NCBI GenBank assembly: GCA_964057225.1
Contig: OZ059895.1
Coordinates: 2,294,001-2,358,000 of the forward strand
Origin: Auanema rhodensis
Taxonomy: Eukaryota; Nematoda; Chromadorea; Rhabditida; Rhabditidae
Direction of reading: 5' to 3'
DNA: 64,000 bases
The notes below the pieces were generated by a model that saw nothing but the letters and a program-made list of their open reading frames with translations, was not told the origin of the DNA and ran no database searches. Both the position numbers and the translations under genes were made by a program. Each line of letters starts with the position of its first letter. Within the stretch, counting starts at the first letter, position 1. Shown one piece after another: positions 50,196-63,884 of this stretch.

Positions 50196-53003
50196 GATTT
50201 GCGCTAGCTTAAAAATGCACCGAGATATCAACTGATATAAGTTCACACTTATATCCTCGATTTTCACCCTGAAGAATTAATTTTTTCGTTGAATAACATT
50301 GTCCATCGTCTTTGCCTGGAAAAATGGAATCTAAAAACATCTACTTTTTGCTAAATTATTTTGAAATTTTTCGAAAAAATTTTTGTCAAAATGTTTTTGG
50401 AAGCAATGTTGAGTGTACATGGAAACTCAACATACACTAATGCATCATTTTTCAAACAATCATAACTAATTTGTGTATTAAGCGTTTTTCAATGTAGTAT
50501 AGTGCATTCGATGCGGATTTTTAAGCTGCGTCGATCTGTGTTATCAGATTTGCGCTAGCTTAAAAATGCACCGAGATATCAACTGATATAAGTTCACACT
50601 TATATCCTCGATTTTCACCCTGAAGAATTAATTTTTTCGTTGAATAACATTGTCCATCGTCTTTGCCTGGAAAAATGGAATCTAAAAACATCTACTTTTT
50701 GTTAAATTATTTTGAAATTTTTCGAAAAAATTTTTGTCAAAATGTTTTTGGAAGCAATGTTGAGTGTACATGGAAACTCAACATACACTAATGCATCATT
50801 TTTCAAACGATCATAACTAATTTGTGTATTAAGCGTTTCTCAATGTAGTATAGTGCATTCGATGCGGATTTTTAAGCTGCGTCGATCTGTGTTATCAGAT
50901 TTGCGCTAGCTTAAAAATGCACCGAGATATCAACTGATATAAGTTCACACTTATATCCTCGATTTTCACCCTGAAGAATTAATTTTTTTGTTGAATAACA
51001 TTGTCTATCGTCTTTGCCTTGAAAAATGGAATCTAAAAACATCTACTTTTTGCTGAATTATTTTGAAATTTTTCGAAAAAATTTTTGTCAAAATGTTTTT
51101 GGAAGCAATGTTGAGTGTACATGGAAACTCAACATACACTAATGCATCATTTTTCAAACAATCATAACTAATTTGTGTATTAAGCGTTTCTCAATGTAGT
51201 ATAGTGCATTCGATGCGGATTTTTAAGCTGCGTCGATCTGTGTTATCAGATTTGCGCTAGCTTAAAAATGCACCGAGATATCAACTGATATAAGTTCACA
51301 CTTATATCCTCGATTTTCACCCTGAAGAATTAATTTTTTCGTTGAATAACATTGTCTATCGTCTTTGCCTTGAAAAATGGAATCTAAAAACATCTACTTT
51401 TTGCTAAATTATTTTGAAATTTTTCGAAAAAATTTTTGTCAAAATGTTTTTGGAAGCAATGTTGAGTGTACATGGAAACTCAACATACACTAATGCATCA
51501 TTTTTCAAACGATCATAACTAATTTTTGTATCAAGCGTTTCTCAATGTAGTATAGTGCATTCGATGCGGATTTTTAAGCTGCGTCGATCTGTGTTATCAG
51601 ATTTGCGCTAGCTTAAAAATGCACCGAGATATCAACTGATATAAGTTCACACTTATATCCTCGATTTTCACCCTGAAGAATTAATTTTTTCGTTGAATAA
51701 CATTGTCCATCGTCTTTGCCTGGAAAAATGGAATCTAAAAACATCTACTTTTTGCTAAATTATTTTGAAATTTTTCGAAAAAATTTTTGTCAAAATGTTT
51801 TTGGAAGCAATGTTGAGTGTACATGGAAACTCAACATACACTAATGCATCATTTTTCAAACAATCATAACTAATTTGTGTATTAAGCGTTTTTCAATGTA
51901 GTATAGTGCATTCGATGCGGATTTTTAAGCTGCGTCGATCTGTGTTATCAGATTTGCGCTAGCTTAAAAATGCACCGAGATATCAACTGATATAAGTTCA
52001 CACTTATATCCTCGATTTTCACCCTGAAGAATTAATTTTTTCGTTGAATAACATTGTCCATCGTCTTTGCCTGGAAAAATGGAATCTAAAAACATCTACT
52101 TTTTGTTAAATTATTTTGAAATTTTTCGAAAAAATTTTTGTCAAAATGTTTTTGGAAGCAATGTTGAGTGTACATGGAAACTCAACATACACTAATGCAT
52201 CATTTTTCAAACAATCATAACTAATTTGTGTATTAAGCGTTTTTCAATGTAGTATAGTGCATTCGATGCGGATTTTTAAGCTGCGTCGATCTGTGTTATC
52301 AGATTTGCGCTAGCTTAAAAATGCACCGAGATATCAACTGATATTAGTTCACACTTATATCCTCGATTTTCACCCTGAAGAATTAATTTTTTCGTTGAAT
52401 AACATTGTCTATCGTCTTTGCCTTGAAAAATGGAATCTAAAAACATCTACTTTTTGCTAAATTATTTTGAAATTTTTCGAAAAAATTTTTGTCAAAATGT
52501 TTTTGGAAGCAATATTGAGTGTACATGGAAACTCAACATACACTAATGCATCATTTTTCAAACAATCATAACTAATTTGTGTATTAAGCGTTTCTCAATG
52601 TAGTATAGTGCATTCGATGCGGATTTTTAAGCTGCGTCGATCTGTGTTATCAGATTTGCGCTAGCTTAAAAATGCACCGAGATATCAACTGATATAAGTT
52701 CACACTTATATCCTCGATTTTCACCCTGAAGAATTGATTTTTTCGTTGAATAACATTGTCTATCGTCTTTGCCTTGAAAAATGGAATCTAAAAACATCTA
52801 CTTTTTGCTAAATTATTTTGAAATTTTTCGAAAAAATTTTTGTCAAAATGTTTTTGGAAGCAATGTTGAGTGTACATGGAAACTCAACATACACTAATGC
52901 ATCATTTTTCAAACGATCATAACTAATTTTTGTATCAAGCGTTTCTCAATGTAGTATAGTGCATTCGATGCGGATTTTTAAGCTGCGTCGATCTGTGTTA
53001 TCA
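50196..53003 (+). repeat. Diverged 4-mer pair, monomers 144-147 and 148-151
   Basis: Both units have S first, a GTTAAATT (T156) monomer second, a variable third and Q fourth. T156 is found only in M145 and M149, 1404 bp apart. The third members differ: M146 has T92/G158, while M150 is P-like with a private GATATTAG. M147 has A84 and M151 has G84. M151 is the last G84 copy in the window. Confidence 0.7.
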
Positions 53004-54407
53004 GATTTGCGCTAGCTTAAAAATGCACCGAGATATCAACTGATATAAGTTCACACTTATATCCTCGATTTTCACCCTGAAGAATTAATTTTTTCGTTGA
53101 ATAACATTGTCCATCGTCTTTGCCTGGAAAAATGGAATCTAAAAACATCTACTTTTTGCTAAATTATTTTGAAATTTTTCGAAAAAATTTTTGTCAAAAT
53201 GTTTTTGGAAGCAATGTTGAGTGTACATGGAAACTCAACATACACTAATGCATCATTTTTCAAACGATCATAACTATTTTTTGTATTAAGCGTTTCTCAA
53301 TGTAGTATAGTACATTCGATGCGGATTTTCAAGCTGCGTCGATCTGTGTTATCAGATTTGCGCTAGCTTAAAAATGCACCGAGATATCAACTGATATAAG
53401 TTCACACTTATATCCTCGATTTTCACCCTGAAGAATTAATTTTTTCGTTGAATAACATTGTCCATCGTCTTTGGCTTGAAAAAAGGAATCTAAAAACATC
53501 TACTTTTTGCTAAATTATTTTGAAATTTTTCGAAAAAATTTTTGTCAAAATGTTTTTGGAAGCAATGTTGAGTGTACATGGAAACTCAACATACACTAAT
53601 GCATCATTTTTCAAACGATCATAACTAATTTTTGTATTAAGCGTTTCTCAAAGTAGTATAGTGCATTCGATGCGGATTTTTAAGCTGCGTCGATCTGTGT
53701 TATCAGATTTGCGCTAGCTTAAAAATGCACCGAGATATCAACTGATATAAGTTCACACTTATATCCTCGATTTTCACCCTGAAGAATTAATTTTTTCGTT
53801 GAATAACATTGTCCATCGTCTTTGCCTTGAAAAAAGGAATCTAAAAACATCTACTTTTTGCTAAATTATTTTGAAATTTTTCGAAAAAATTTTTGTCAAA
53901 ATGTTTTTGGAAGCAATGTTGAGTGTACATGGAAACTCAACATACACTAAGGCATCATTTTTCAAACGATCATAACTAATTTTTGTATTAAGCGTTTCTC
54001 AATGTAGTATAGTACATTCGATGCGGATTTTTAAGCTGCGTCGATCTGTGTTATCAGATTTGCGCTAGCTTAAAAATGCACCGAGATATCAACTGATATA
54101 AGTTCACACTTATATCCTCGATTTTCACCCTGAAGAATTAATTTTTTCGTTGAATAGCATTGTCCATCGTCTTTGCCTTGAAAAAAGGAATCTAAAAACA
54201 TCTACTTTTTGCTAAATTATTTTGAAATTTTTCGAAAAAATTTTTGTCAAAATGTTTTTGGAAGCAATGTTGAGTGTACATGGAAACTCAACATACACTA
54301 ATGCATCATTTTTCAAACGATCATAACTAATTTTTGTATCAAGCGTTTCTCGATGTAGTATAGTGCATTCGATGCGGATTTTTAAGCTGCGTCGATCTGT
54401 GTTATCA
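53004..54407 (+). repeat. Monomers 152-155: cluster rich in private substitutions
   Basis: These four copies carry more unique changes than their neighbours. M152 has CTATTTTTTGTA, AGTACATT and TTTTCAAG. M153 has TTTGGCTTG and CAAAGTAG. M154 has AAGGCATC and AGTACATT. M153-M155 share A130 (AAAAAAGG), and M155 is the first V monomer with G101. The stretch may be older sequence that escaped recent homogenisation. Confidence 0.7.
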
Positions 54408-57400
54408 GATTTGCGCTAGCTTAAAAATGCACCGAGATATCAACTGATATAAGTTCACACTTATATCCTCGATTTTCACCCTGAAGAATTAATTTTTTCG
54501 TTGAATAACATTGTCCATCGTCTTTGCCTGGAAAAATGGAATCTAAAAACATCTACTTTTTGATAAATTATTTTGAAATTTTTCGAAAAAATTTTTGTCA
54601 AAATGTTTTTGGAAGCAATGTTGAGTGTACATGGAAACTCAACATACACTAATGCATCATTTTTCAAACGATCATAACTAATTTTTTTATCAAGCGTTTC
54701 TCAATGTAGTATAGTGCATTCGATGCGGATTTTTAAGCTGCGTCGATCTGTGTTATCAGATTTGCGCTAGCTTAAAAATGCACCGAGATATCAACTGATA
54801 TAAGTTCACACTTATATCCTCGATTTTCACCCTGAAGAATTAATTTTTTCGTTGAATAACATTGTCCATCGTCTTTGCCTGGAAAAATGGAATCTAAAAA
54901 CATCTACTTTTTGCTAAATTATTTTGAAATTTTTCGAAAAAATTTTTGTCAAAATGTTTTTGGAAGCAATGTTGAGTGTACATGGAAACTCAACATACAC
55001 TAATGCATCATTTTTCAAACGATCATAACTAATTTTTGTATCAAGCGTTTCTCAATGTAGTATAGTGCATTCGATGCGGATTTTTAAGCTGCGTCGATCT
55101 GTGTTATCAGATTTGCGCTAGCTTAAAAATGCACCGAGATATCAACTGATATAAGTTCACACTTATATCCTCGATTTTCACCCTGAAGAATTAATTTTTT
55201 CGTTGAATAACATTGTCCATCGTCTTTGCCTGGAAAAATGGAATCTAAAAACATCTACTTTTTGCTAAATTATTTTGAAATTTTTCGAAAAAATTTTTGT
55301 CAAAATGTTTTTGGAAGCAATGTTGAGTGTACATGGAAACTCAACATACACTAATGCATCATTTTTCAAACAATCATAACTAATTTGTGTATTAAGCGTT
55401 TTTCAATGTAGTATAGTGCATTCGATGCGGATTTTTAAGCTGCGTCGATCTGTGTTATCAGATTTGCGCTAGCTTAAAAATGCACCGAGATATCAACTGA
55501 TATAAGTTCACACTTATATCCTCGATTTTCACCCTGAAGAATTAATTTTTTCGTTGAATAACATTGTCTATCGTCTTTGCCTTGAAAAATGGAATCTAAA
55601 AACATCTACTTTTTGCTAAATTATTTTGAAATTTTTCGAAAAAATTTTTGTCAAAATGTTTTTGGAAGCAATGTTGAGTGTACATGGAAACTCAACATAC
55701 ACTAATGCATCATTTTTCAAACGATCATAACTAATTTTTTTATCAAGCGTTTCTCAATGTAGTATAGTGCATTCGATGCGGATTTTTAAGCTGCGTCGAT
55801 CTGTGTTATCAGATTTGCGCTAGCTTAAAAATGCACCGAGATATCGACTGATATAAGTTCACACTTATATCCTTGATTTTCACCCTGAAGAATTAATTTT
55901 TTCGTTGAATAACATTGTCCATCGTCTTTGCCTGGAAAAATGGAATCTAAAAACATCTACTTTTTGCTAAATTATTTTGAAATTTTTCGAAAAAATTTTT
56001 GTCAAAATGTTTTTGGAAGCAATGTTGAGTGTACATGGAAACTCAACATACACTAATGCATCATTTTTCAAACGATCATAACTAATTTTTGTATTAAGCG
56101 TTTCTCAATGTAGTATAGTGCATTCGATGCGAATTTTTAAGCTGCGTCGATCTGTGTTATCAGATTTGCGCTAGCTTAAAAATGCACCGAGATATCAACT
56201 GATATAAGTTCACACTTATATCCTCGATTTTCACCCTGAAGAATTAATTTTTTCGTTGAATAGCATTGTCCATCGTCTTCGCCTTGAAAAAAGGAATCTA
56301 AAAACATCTACTTTTTGCTAAATTATTTTGAAATTTTTCGAAAAAATTTTTGTCAAAATGTTTTTGGAAGCAATGTTGAGTGTACATGGAAACTCAACAT
56401 ACACTAATGCATCATTTTTCAAACGATCATAACTAATTTTTGTATCAAGCGTTTCTCGATGTAGTATAGTGCATTCGATGCGGATTTTTAAGCTGCGTCG
56501 ATCTGTGTTATCGGATTTGCGCTAGCTTAAAAATGCACCGAGATATCAACTGATATAAGTTCACACTTATATCCTCGATTTTCACCCTGAAGAATTAATT
56601 TTTTCGTTGAATAACATTGTCCATCGTCTTTGCCTGGAAAAATGGAATCTAAAAACATCTACTTTTTGCTAAATTATTTTGAAATTTTTCGAAAAAATTT
56701 TTGTCAAAATGTTTTTGGAAGCAATGTTGAGTGTACATGGAAACTCAACATACACTAATGCATCATTTTTCAAACGATCATAACTAATTTTTTTATCAAG
56801 CGTTTCTCAATGTAGTATAGTGCATTCGATGCGGATTTTTAAGCTGCGTCGATCTGTGTTATCAGATTTGCGCTAGCTTAAAAATGCACCGAGATATCAA
56901 CTGATATAAGTTCACACTTATATCCTCGATTTTCACCCTGAAGAATTAATTTTTTCGTTGAATAACATTGTCCATCGTCTTTGCCTGGAAAAATGGAATC
57001 TAAAAACATCTACTTTTTGCTAAATTATTTTGAAATTTTTCGAAAAAATTTTTGTCAAAATGTTTTTGGAAGCAATGTTGAGTGTACATGGAAACTCAAC
57101 ATACACTAATGCATCATTTTTTAAACGATCATAACTAATTTTTGTATCAAGCGTTTCTCAATGTAGTATAGTGCATTCGATGCGGATTTTTAAGCTGCGT
57201 CGATCTGTGTTATCAGATTTGCGCTAGCTTAAAAATGCACCGAGATATCAACTGATATAAGTTCACACTTATATCCTCGATTTTCACCCTGAAGAATTAA
57301 TTTTTTCGTTGAATAACATTGTCTATCGTCTTTGCCTTGAAAAATGGAATCTAAAAACATCTACTTTTTGCTAAATTATTTTGAAATTTTTCGAAAAAAT

Positions 57401-60400
57401 TTTTGTCAAAATGTTTTTGGAAGCAATGTTGAGTGTACATGGAAACTCAACATACACTAATGCATCATTTTTCAAACGATCATAACTAATTTTTTTATCA
57501 AGCGTTTCTCAATGTAGTATAGTGCATTCGATGCGGATTTTTAAGCTGCGTCGATCTGTGTTATCAGATTTGCGCTAGCTTAAAAATGCACCGAGATATC
57601 AACTGATATAAGTTCACACTTATATCCTCGATTTTCACCCTGAAGAATTAATTTTTTCGTTGAATAACATTGTCCATCGTCTTTGCCTGGAAAAATGGAA
57701 TCTAAAAACATCTACTTTTTGCTAAATTATTTTGAAATTTTTCGAAAAAATTTTTGTCAAAATGTTTTTGGAAGCAATGTTGAGTGTACATGGAAACTCA
57801 ACATACACTAATGCATCATTTTTCAAACAATCATAACTAATTTGTGTATTAAGCGTTTTTCAATGTAGTATAGTGCATTCGATGCGGATTTTTAAGCTGC
57901 GTCGATCTGTGTTATCAGATTTGCGCTAGCTTAAAAATGCACCGAGATATCAACTGATATAAGTTCACACTTATATCCTCGATTTTCACCCTGAAGAATT
58001 AATTTTTTCGTTGAATAACATTGTCTATCGTCTTTGCCTTGAAAAATGGAATCTAAAAACATCTACTTTTTGCTAAATTATTTTGAAATTTTTGGAAAAA
58101 ATTTTTGTCAAAATGTTTTTGGAAGCAATGTTGAGTGTACATGGAAACTCAACATACACTAATGCATCATTTTTCAAACGATCATAACTAATTTTTGTAT
58201 TAAGCGTTTCTCAATGTAGTAAAGTGCATTCGATGCGAATTTTTAAGCTGCGTCGATCTGTGTTATCAGATTTGCGCTAGCTTAAAAATGCACCGAGATA
58301 TCAACTGATATAAGTTCACACTTATATCCTCGATTTTCACCCTGAAGAATTAATTTTTTCGTTGAATAGCATTGTCCATCGTCTTTGCCTTGAAAAAAGG
58401 AATCTAAAAACATCTACTTTTTGCTAAATTATTTTGAAATTTTTCGAAAAAATTTTTGTCAAAATGTTTTTGGAAGCAATGTTGAGTGTACATGGAAACT
58501 CAACATACACTAATGCATCATTTTTCAAACGATCATAACTAATTTTTGTATCAAGCGTTTCTCGATGTAGTATAGTGCATTCGATGCGGATTTGTAAGCT
58601 GCGTCGATCTGTGTTATCAGATTTGCGCTAGCTTAAAAATGCACCGAGATATCAACTGATATAAGTTCACACTTATATCCTCGATTTTCACCCTGAAGAA
58701 TTAATTTTTTCGTTGAATAACATTGTCTATCGTCTTTGCCTTGAAAAATGGAATCTAAAAACATCTACTTTTTGCTAAATTATTTTGAAATTTTTCGAAA
58801 AAATTTTTGTCAAAATGTTTTTGGAAGCAATGTTGAGTGTACATGGAAACTCAACATACACTAATGCATCATTTTTCAAACAATCATAACTAATTTGTGT
58901 ATTAAGCGTTTTTCAATGTAGTATAGTGCATTCGATGCGGATTTTTAAGCTGCGTCGATCTGTGTTATCAGATTTGCGCTAGCTTAAAAATGCACCGAGA
59001 TATCAACTGATATAAGTTCACACTTATATCCTCGATTTTCACCCTGAAGAATTAATTTTTTCGTTGAATAACATTGTCTATCGTCTTTGCCTTGAAAAAT
59101 GGAATCTAAAAACATCTACTTTTTGCTAAATTATTTTGAAATTTTTCGAAAAAATTTTTGTCAAAATGTTTTTGGAAGCAATGTTGAGTGTACATGGAAA
59201 CTCAACATACACTAATGCATCATTTTTCAAACGATCATAACTAATTTTTTTATCAAGCGTTTCTCAATGTAGTATAGTGCATTCGATGCGGATTTTTAAG
59301 CTGCGTCGATCTGTGTTATCAGATTTGCGCTAGCTTAAAAATGCACCGAGATATCAACTGATATAAGTTCACACTTATATCCTCGATTTTCACCCTGAAG
59401 AATTAATTTTTTCGTTGAATAACATTGTCCATCGTCTTTGCCTGGAAAAATGGAATCTAAAAACATCTACTTTTTGCTAAATTATTTTGAAATTTTTCGA
59501 AAAAATTTTTGTCAAAATGTTTTTGGAAGCAATGTTGAGTGTACATGGAAACTCAACATACACTAATGCATCATTTTTCAAACAATCATAACTAATTTGT
59601 GTATTAAGCGTTTTTCAATGTAGTATAGTGCATTCGATGCGGATTTTTAAGCTGCGTCGATCTGTGTTATCAGATTTGCGCTAGCTTAAAAATGCACCGA
59701 GATATCAACTGATATAAGTTCACACTTATATCCTCGATTTTCACCCTGAAGAATTAATTTTTTCGTTGAATAACATTGTCTATCGTCTTTGCCTTGAAAA
59801 ATGGAATCTAAAAACATCTACTTTTTGCTAAATTATTTTGAAATTTTTGGAAAAAATTTTTGTCAAAATGTTTTTGGAAGCAATGTTGAGTGTACATGGA
59901 AACTCAACATACACTAATGCATCATTTTTCAAACGATCATAACTAATTTTTGTATTAAGCGTTTCTCAATGTAGTATAGTGCATTCGATGCGAATTTTTA
60001 AGCTGCGTCGATCTGTGTTATCAGATTTGCGCTAGCTTAAAAATGCACCGAGATATCAACTGATATAAGTTCACACTTATATCCTCGATTTTCACCCTGA
60101 AGAATTAATTTTTTCGTTGAATAGCATTGTCCATCGTCTTTGCCTTGAAAAAAGGAATCTAAAAACATCTACTTTTTGCTAAATTATTTTGAAATTTTTC
60201 GAAAAAATTTTTGTCAAAATGTTTTTGGAAGCAATGTTGAGTGTACATGGAAACTCAACATACACTAATGCATCATTTTTCAAACGATCATAACTAATTT
60301 TTGTATCAAGCGTTTCTCGATGTAGTATAGTGCATTCGATGCGGATTTGTAAGCTGCGTCGATCTGTGTTATCAGATTTGCGCTAGCTTAAAAATGCACC

Positions 60401-62831
60401 GAGATATCAACTGATATAAGTTCACACTTATATCCTCGATTTTCACCCTGAAGAATTAATTTTTTCGTTGAATAACATTGTCTATCGTCTTTGCCTTGAA
60501 AAATGGAATCTAAAAACATCTACTTTTTGCTAAATTATTTTGAAATTTTTCGAAAAAATTTTTGTCAAAATGTTTTTGGAAGCAATGTTGAGTGTACATG
60601 GAAACTCAACATACACTAATGCATCATTTTTCAAAAAATCATAACTAATTTGTGTATTAAGCGTTTTTCAATGTAGTATAGTGCATTCGATGCGGATTTT
60701 TAAGCTGCGTCGATCTGTGTTATCAGATTTGCGCTAGCTTAAAAATGCACCGAGATATCAACTGATATAAGTTCACACTTATATCCTCGATTTTCACCCT
60801 GAAGAATTAATTTTTTCGTTGAATAACATTGTCTATCGTCTTTGCCTTGAAAAATGGAATCTAAAAACATCTACTTTTTGCTAAATTATTTTGAAATTTT
60901 TCGAAAAAATTTTTGTCAAAATGTTTTTGGAAGCAATGTTGAGTGTACATGGAAACTCAACATACACTAATGCATCATTTTTCAAACGATCATAACTAAT
61001 TTTTTTATCAAGCGTTTCTCAATGTAGTATAGTGCATTCGATGCGGATTTTTAAGCTGCGTCGATCTGTGTTATCAGATTTGCGCTAGCTTAAAAATGCA
61101 CCGAGATATCAACTGATATAAGTTCACACTTATATCCTCGATTTTCACCCTGAAGAATTAATTTTTTCGTTGAATAACATTGTCCATCGTCTTTGCCTGG
61201 AAAAATGGAATCTAAAAACATCTACTTTTTGCTAAATTATTTTGAAATTTTTCGAAAAAATTTTTGTCAAAATGTTTTTGGAAGCAATGTTGAGTGTACA
61301 TGGAAACTCAACATACACTAATGCATCATTTTTCAAACAATCATAACTAATTTGTGTATTAAGCGTTTTTCAATGTAGTATAGCGCATTCGATGCGGATT
61401 TTTAAGCTGCGTCGATCTGTGTTATCAGATTTGCGCTAGCTTAAAAATGCACCGAGATATCAACTGATATAAGTTCACACTTATATCCTCGATTTTCACC
61501 CTGAAGAATTAATTTTTTCGTTGAATAACATTGTCTATCGTCTTTGCCTTGAAAAATGGAATCTAAAAACATCTACTTTTTGCTAAATTATTTTGAAATT
61601 TTTCGAAAAAATTTTTGTCAAAATGTTTTTGGAAGCAATGTTGAGTGTACATGGAAACTCAACATACACTAATGCATCATTTTTCAAACGATCATAACTA
61701 ATTTTTTTATCAAGCGTTTCTCAATGTAGTATAGTGCATTCGATGCGGATTTTTAAGCTGCGTCGATCTGTGTTATCAGATTTGCGCTAGCTTAAAAATG
61801 CACCGAGATATCAACTGATATAAGTTCACACTTATATCCTCGATTTTCACCCTGAAGAATTAATTTTTTCGTTGAATAACATTGTCCATCGTCTTTGCCT
61901 GGAAAAATGGAATCTAAAAACATCTACTTTTTGCTAAATTATTTTGAAATTTTTCGAAAAAATTTTTGTCAAAATGTTTTTGGAAGCAATGTTGAGTGTA
62001 CATGGAAACTCAACATACACTAATGCATCATTTTTCAAACAATCATAACTAATTTGTGTATCAAGCGTTTTTCAATGTAGTATAGTGCATTCGATGCGGA
62101 TTTTTAAGCTGCGTCGATCTGTGTTATCAGATTTGCGCTAGCTTAAAAATGCACCGAGATATCAACTGATATAAGTTCACACTTATATCCTCGATTTTCA
62201 CCCTGAAGAATTAATTTTTTCGTTGAATAACATTGTCTATCGTCTTTGCCTTGAAAAATGGAATCTAAAAACATCTACTTTTTGCTAAATTATTTTGAAA
62301 TTTTTGGAAAAAATTTTTGTCAAAATGTTTTTGGAAGCAATGTTGAGTGTACATGGAAACTCAACATACACTAATGCATCATTTTTCAAACGATCATAAC
62401 TAATTTTTGTATTGAGCGTTTCTCAATGTAGTATAGTGCATTCGATGCGAATTTTTAAGCTGCGTCGATCTGTGTTATCCGATTTGCGCTAGCTTAAAAA
62501 TGCACCGAGATATCAACTGATATAAGTTCACACTTATATCCTCGATTTTCACCCTGAAGAATTAATTTTTTCGTTGAATAGCATTGTCCATCGTCTTTGC
62601 CTTGAAAAAAGGAATCTAAAAACATCTACTTTTTGCTAAATTATTTTGAAATTTTTCGAAAAAATTTTTGTCAAAATGTTTTTGGAAGCAATGTTGAGTG
62701 TACATGGAAACTCAACATACACTAATGCATCATTTTTCAAACGATCATAACTAATTTTTGTATCAAGCGTTTCTCGATGTAGTATAGTGCATTCGATGCG
62801 GATTTGTAAGCTGCGTCGATCTGTGTTATCA
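54408..62831 (+). repeat. V-terminated HOR units of 6, 6, 5 and 7 monomers
   Basis: Each unit ends with a V monomer (G101, A130, G296). Units are M156-M161 (54408-56513), M162-M167 (56514-58619), M168-M172 (58620-60374) and M173-M179 (60375-62831). The monomer before V carries A321, and from M166 on also G177 (TTTTTGGAAAAA). From M167 on, V itself carries G326 (GATTTGTAAG). Inside, U and S copies alternate. The 7-mer contains the U-S step twice (M174-M175 and M176-M177). M164-M168 and M169-M173 differ at only two sites noticed by eye (AGTAAAGTGC in M166, AAAAAATCAT in M173), so one 1755-bp step was duplicated recently. Confidence 0.8.
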
Positions 62832-63884
62832 GATTTGCGCTAGCTTAAAAATGCACCGAGATATCAACTGATATAAGTTCACACTTATATCCTCGATTTT
62901 CACCCTGAAGAATTAATTTTTTCGTTGAATAACATTGTCCATCGTCTTTGCCTGGAAAAATGGAATCTAAAAACATCTACTTTTTGCTAAATTATTTTGA
63001 AATTTTTCGAAAAAATTTTTGTCAAAATGTTTTTGGAAGCAATGTTGAGTGTACATGGAAACTCAACATACACTAATGCATCATTTTTCAAACGATCATA
63101 ACTAATTTTTTTATCAAGCGTTTCTCAATGTAGTATAGTGCATTCGATGCGGATTTTTAAGCTGCGTCGATCTGTGTTATCAGATTTGCGCTAGCTTAAA
63201 AATGCACCGAGATATCAACTGATATAAGTTCACACTTATATCCTCGATTTTCACCCTGAAGAATTAATTTTTTCGTTGAATAACATTGTCCATCGTCTTT
63301 GCCTGGAAAAATGGAATCTAAAAACATCTACTTTTTGCTAAATTATTTTGAAATTTTTCGAAAAAATTTTTGTCAAAATGTTTTTGGAAGCAATGTTGAG
63401 TGTACATGGAAACTCAACATACACTAATGCATCATTTTTCAAACAATCATAACTAATTTGTGTATTAAGCGTTTTTCAATGTAGTATAGTGCATTCGATG
63501 CGGATTTTTAAGCTGCGTCGATCTGTGTTATCAGATTTGCGCTAGCTTAAAAATGCACCGAGATATCAACTGATATAAGTTCACACTTATATCCTCGATT
63601 TTCACCCTGAAGAATTAATTTTTTCGTTGAATAACATTGTCCATCGTCTTTGCCTGGAAAAATGGAATCTAAAAACATCTACTTTTTGCTAAATTATTTT
63701 GAAATTTTTCGAAAAAATTTTTGTCAAAATGTTTTTGGAAGCAATGTTGAGTGTACATGGAAACTCAACATACACTAATGCATCATTTTTCAAACAATCA
63801 TAACTAATTTGTGTATTAAGCGTTTTTCAATGTAGTATAGTGCATTCGATGCGGATTTTTAAGCTGCGTCGATCTGTGTTATCA
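62832..63884 (+). repeat. Monomers 180-182: start of the next unit
   Basis: M180 is U with C109/G123, as in M162. M181 and M182 are both S with the same diagnostic sites and look identical by reading. No V monomer is reached before the window ends. Confidence 0.75.

Larger units (their letters stand above)
37909..53003 (+). repeat. Array domain B: S/U-rich, monomers 109-151
   Basis: The class S haplotype appears abruptly at M109 and recurs throughout: C109 (GTCCATCG), G123 (GCCTGG), G213, A263, G278 and T293 (GTTTTTCAATG). Class U (T278 and T280 giving a seven-T run before ATC) begins at M117. Q monomers with G84 still occur at intervals, for example M111, M114, M123, M133, M136 and M151. 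R and T322 monomers are no longer seen. Position 213 is G in almost every copy; exceptions are M141 and M150. The domain is organised in 3-mer and 4-mer units. Confidence 0.85.

Noticed and set aside
54476-54667. 63-codon open frame on the minus strand
   Set aside because: It lies within M156 and depends on a private C-to-A change at 54563 that converts a minus-strand TAG to TAT. It also needs C109, since T109 monomers have TAG in this frame. There is no recognisable domain.
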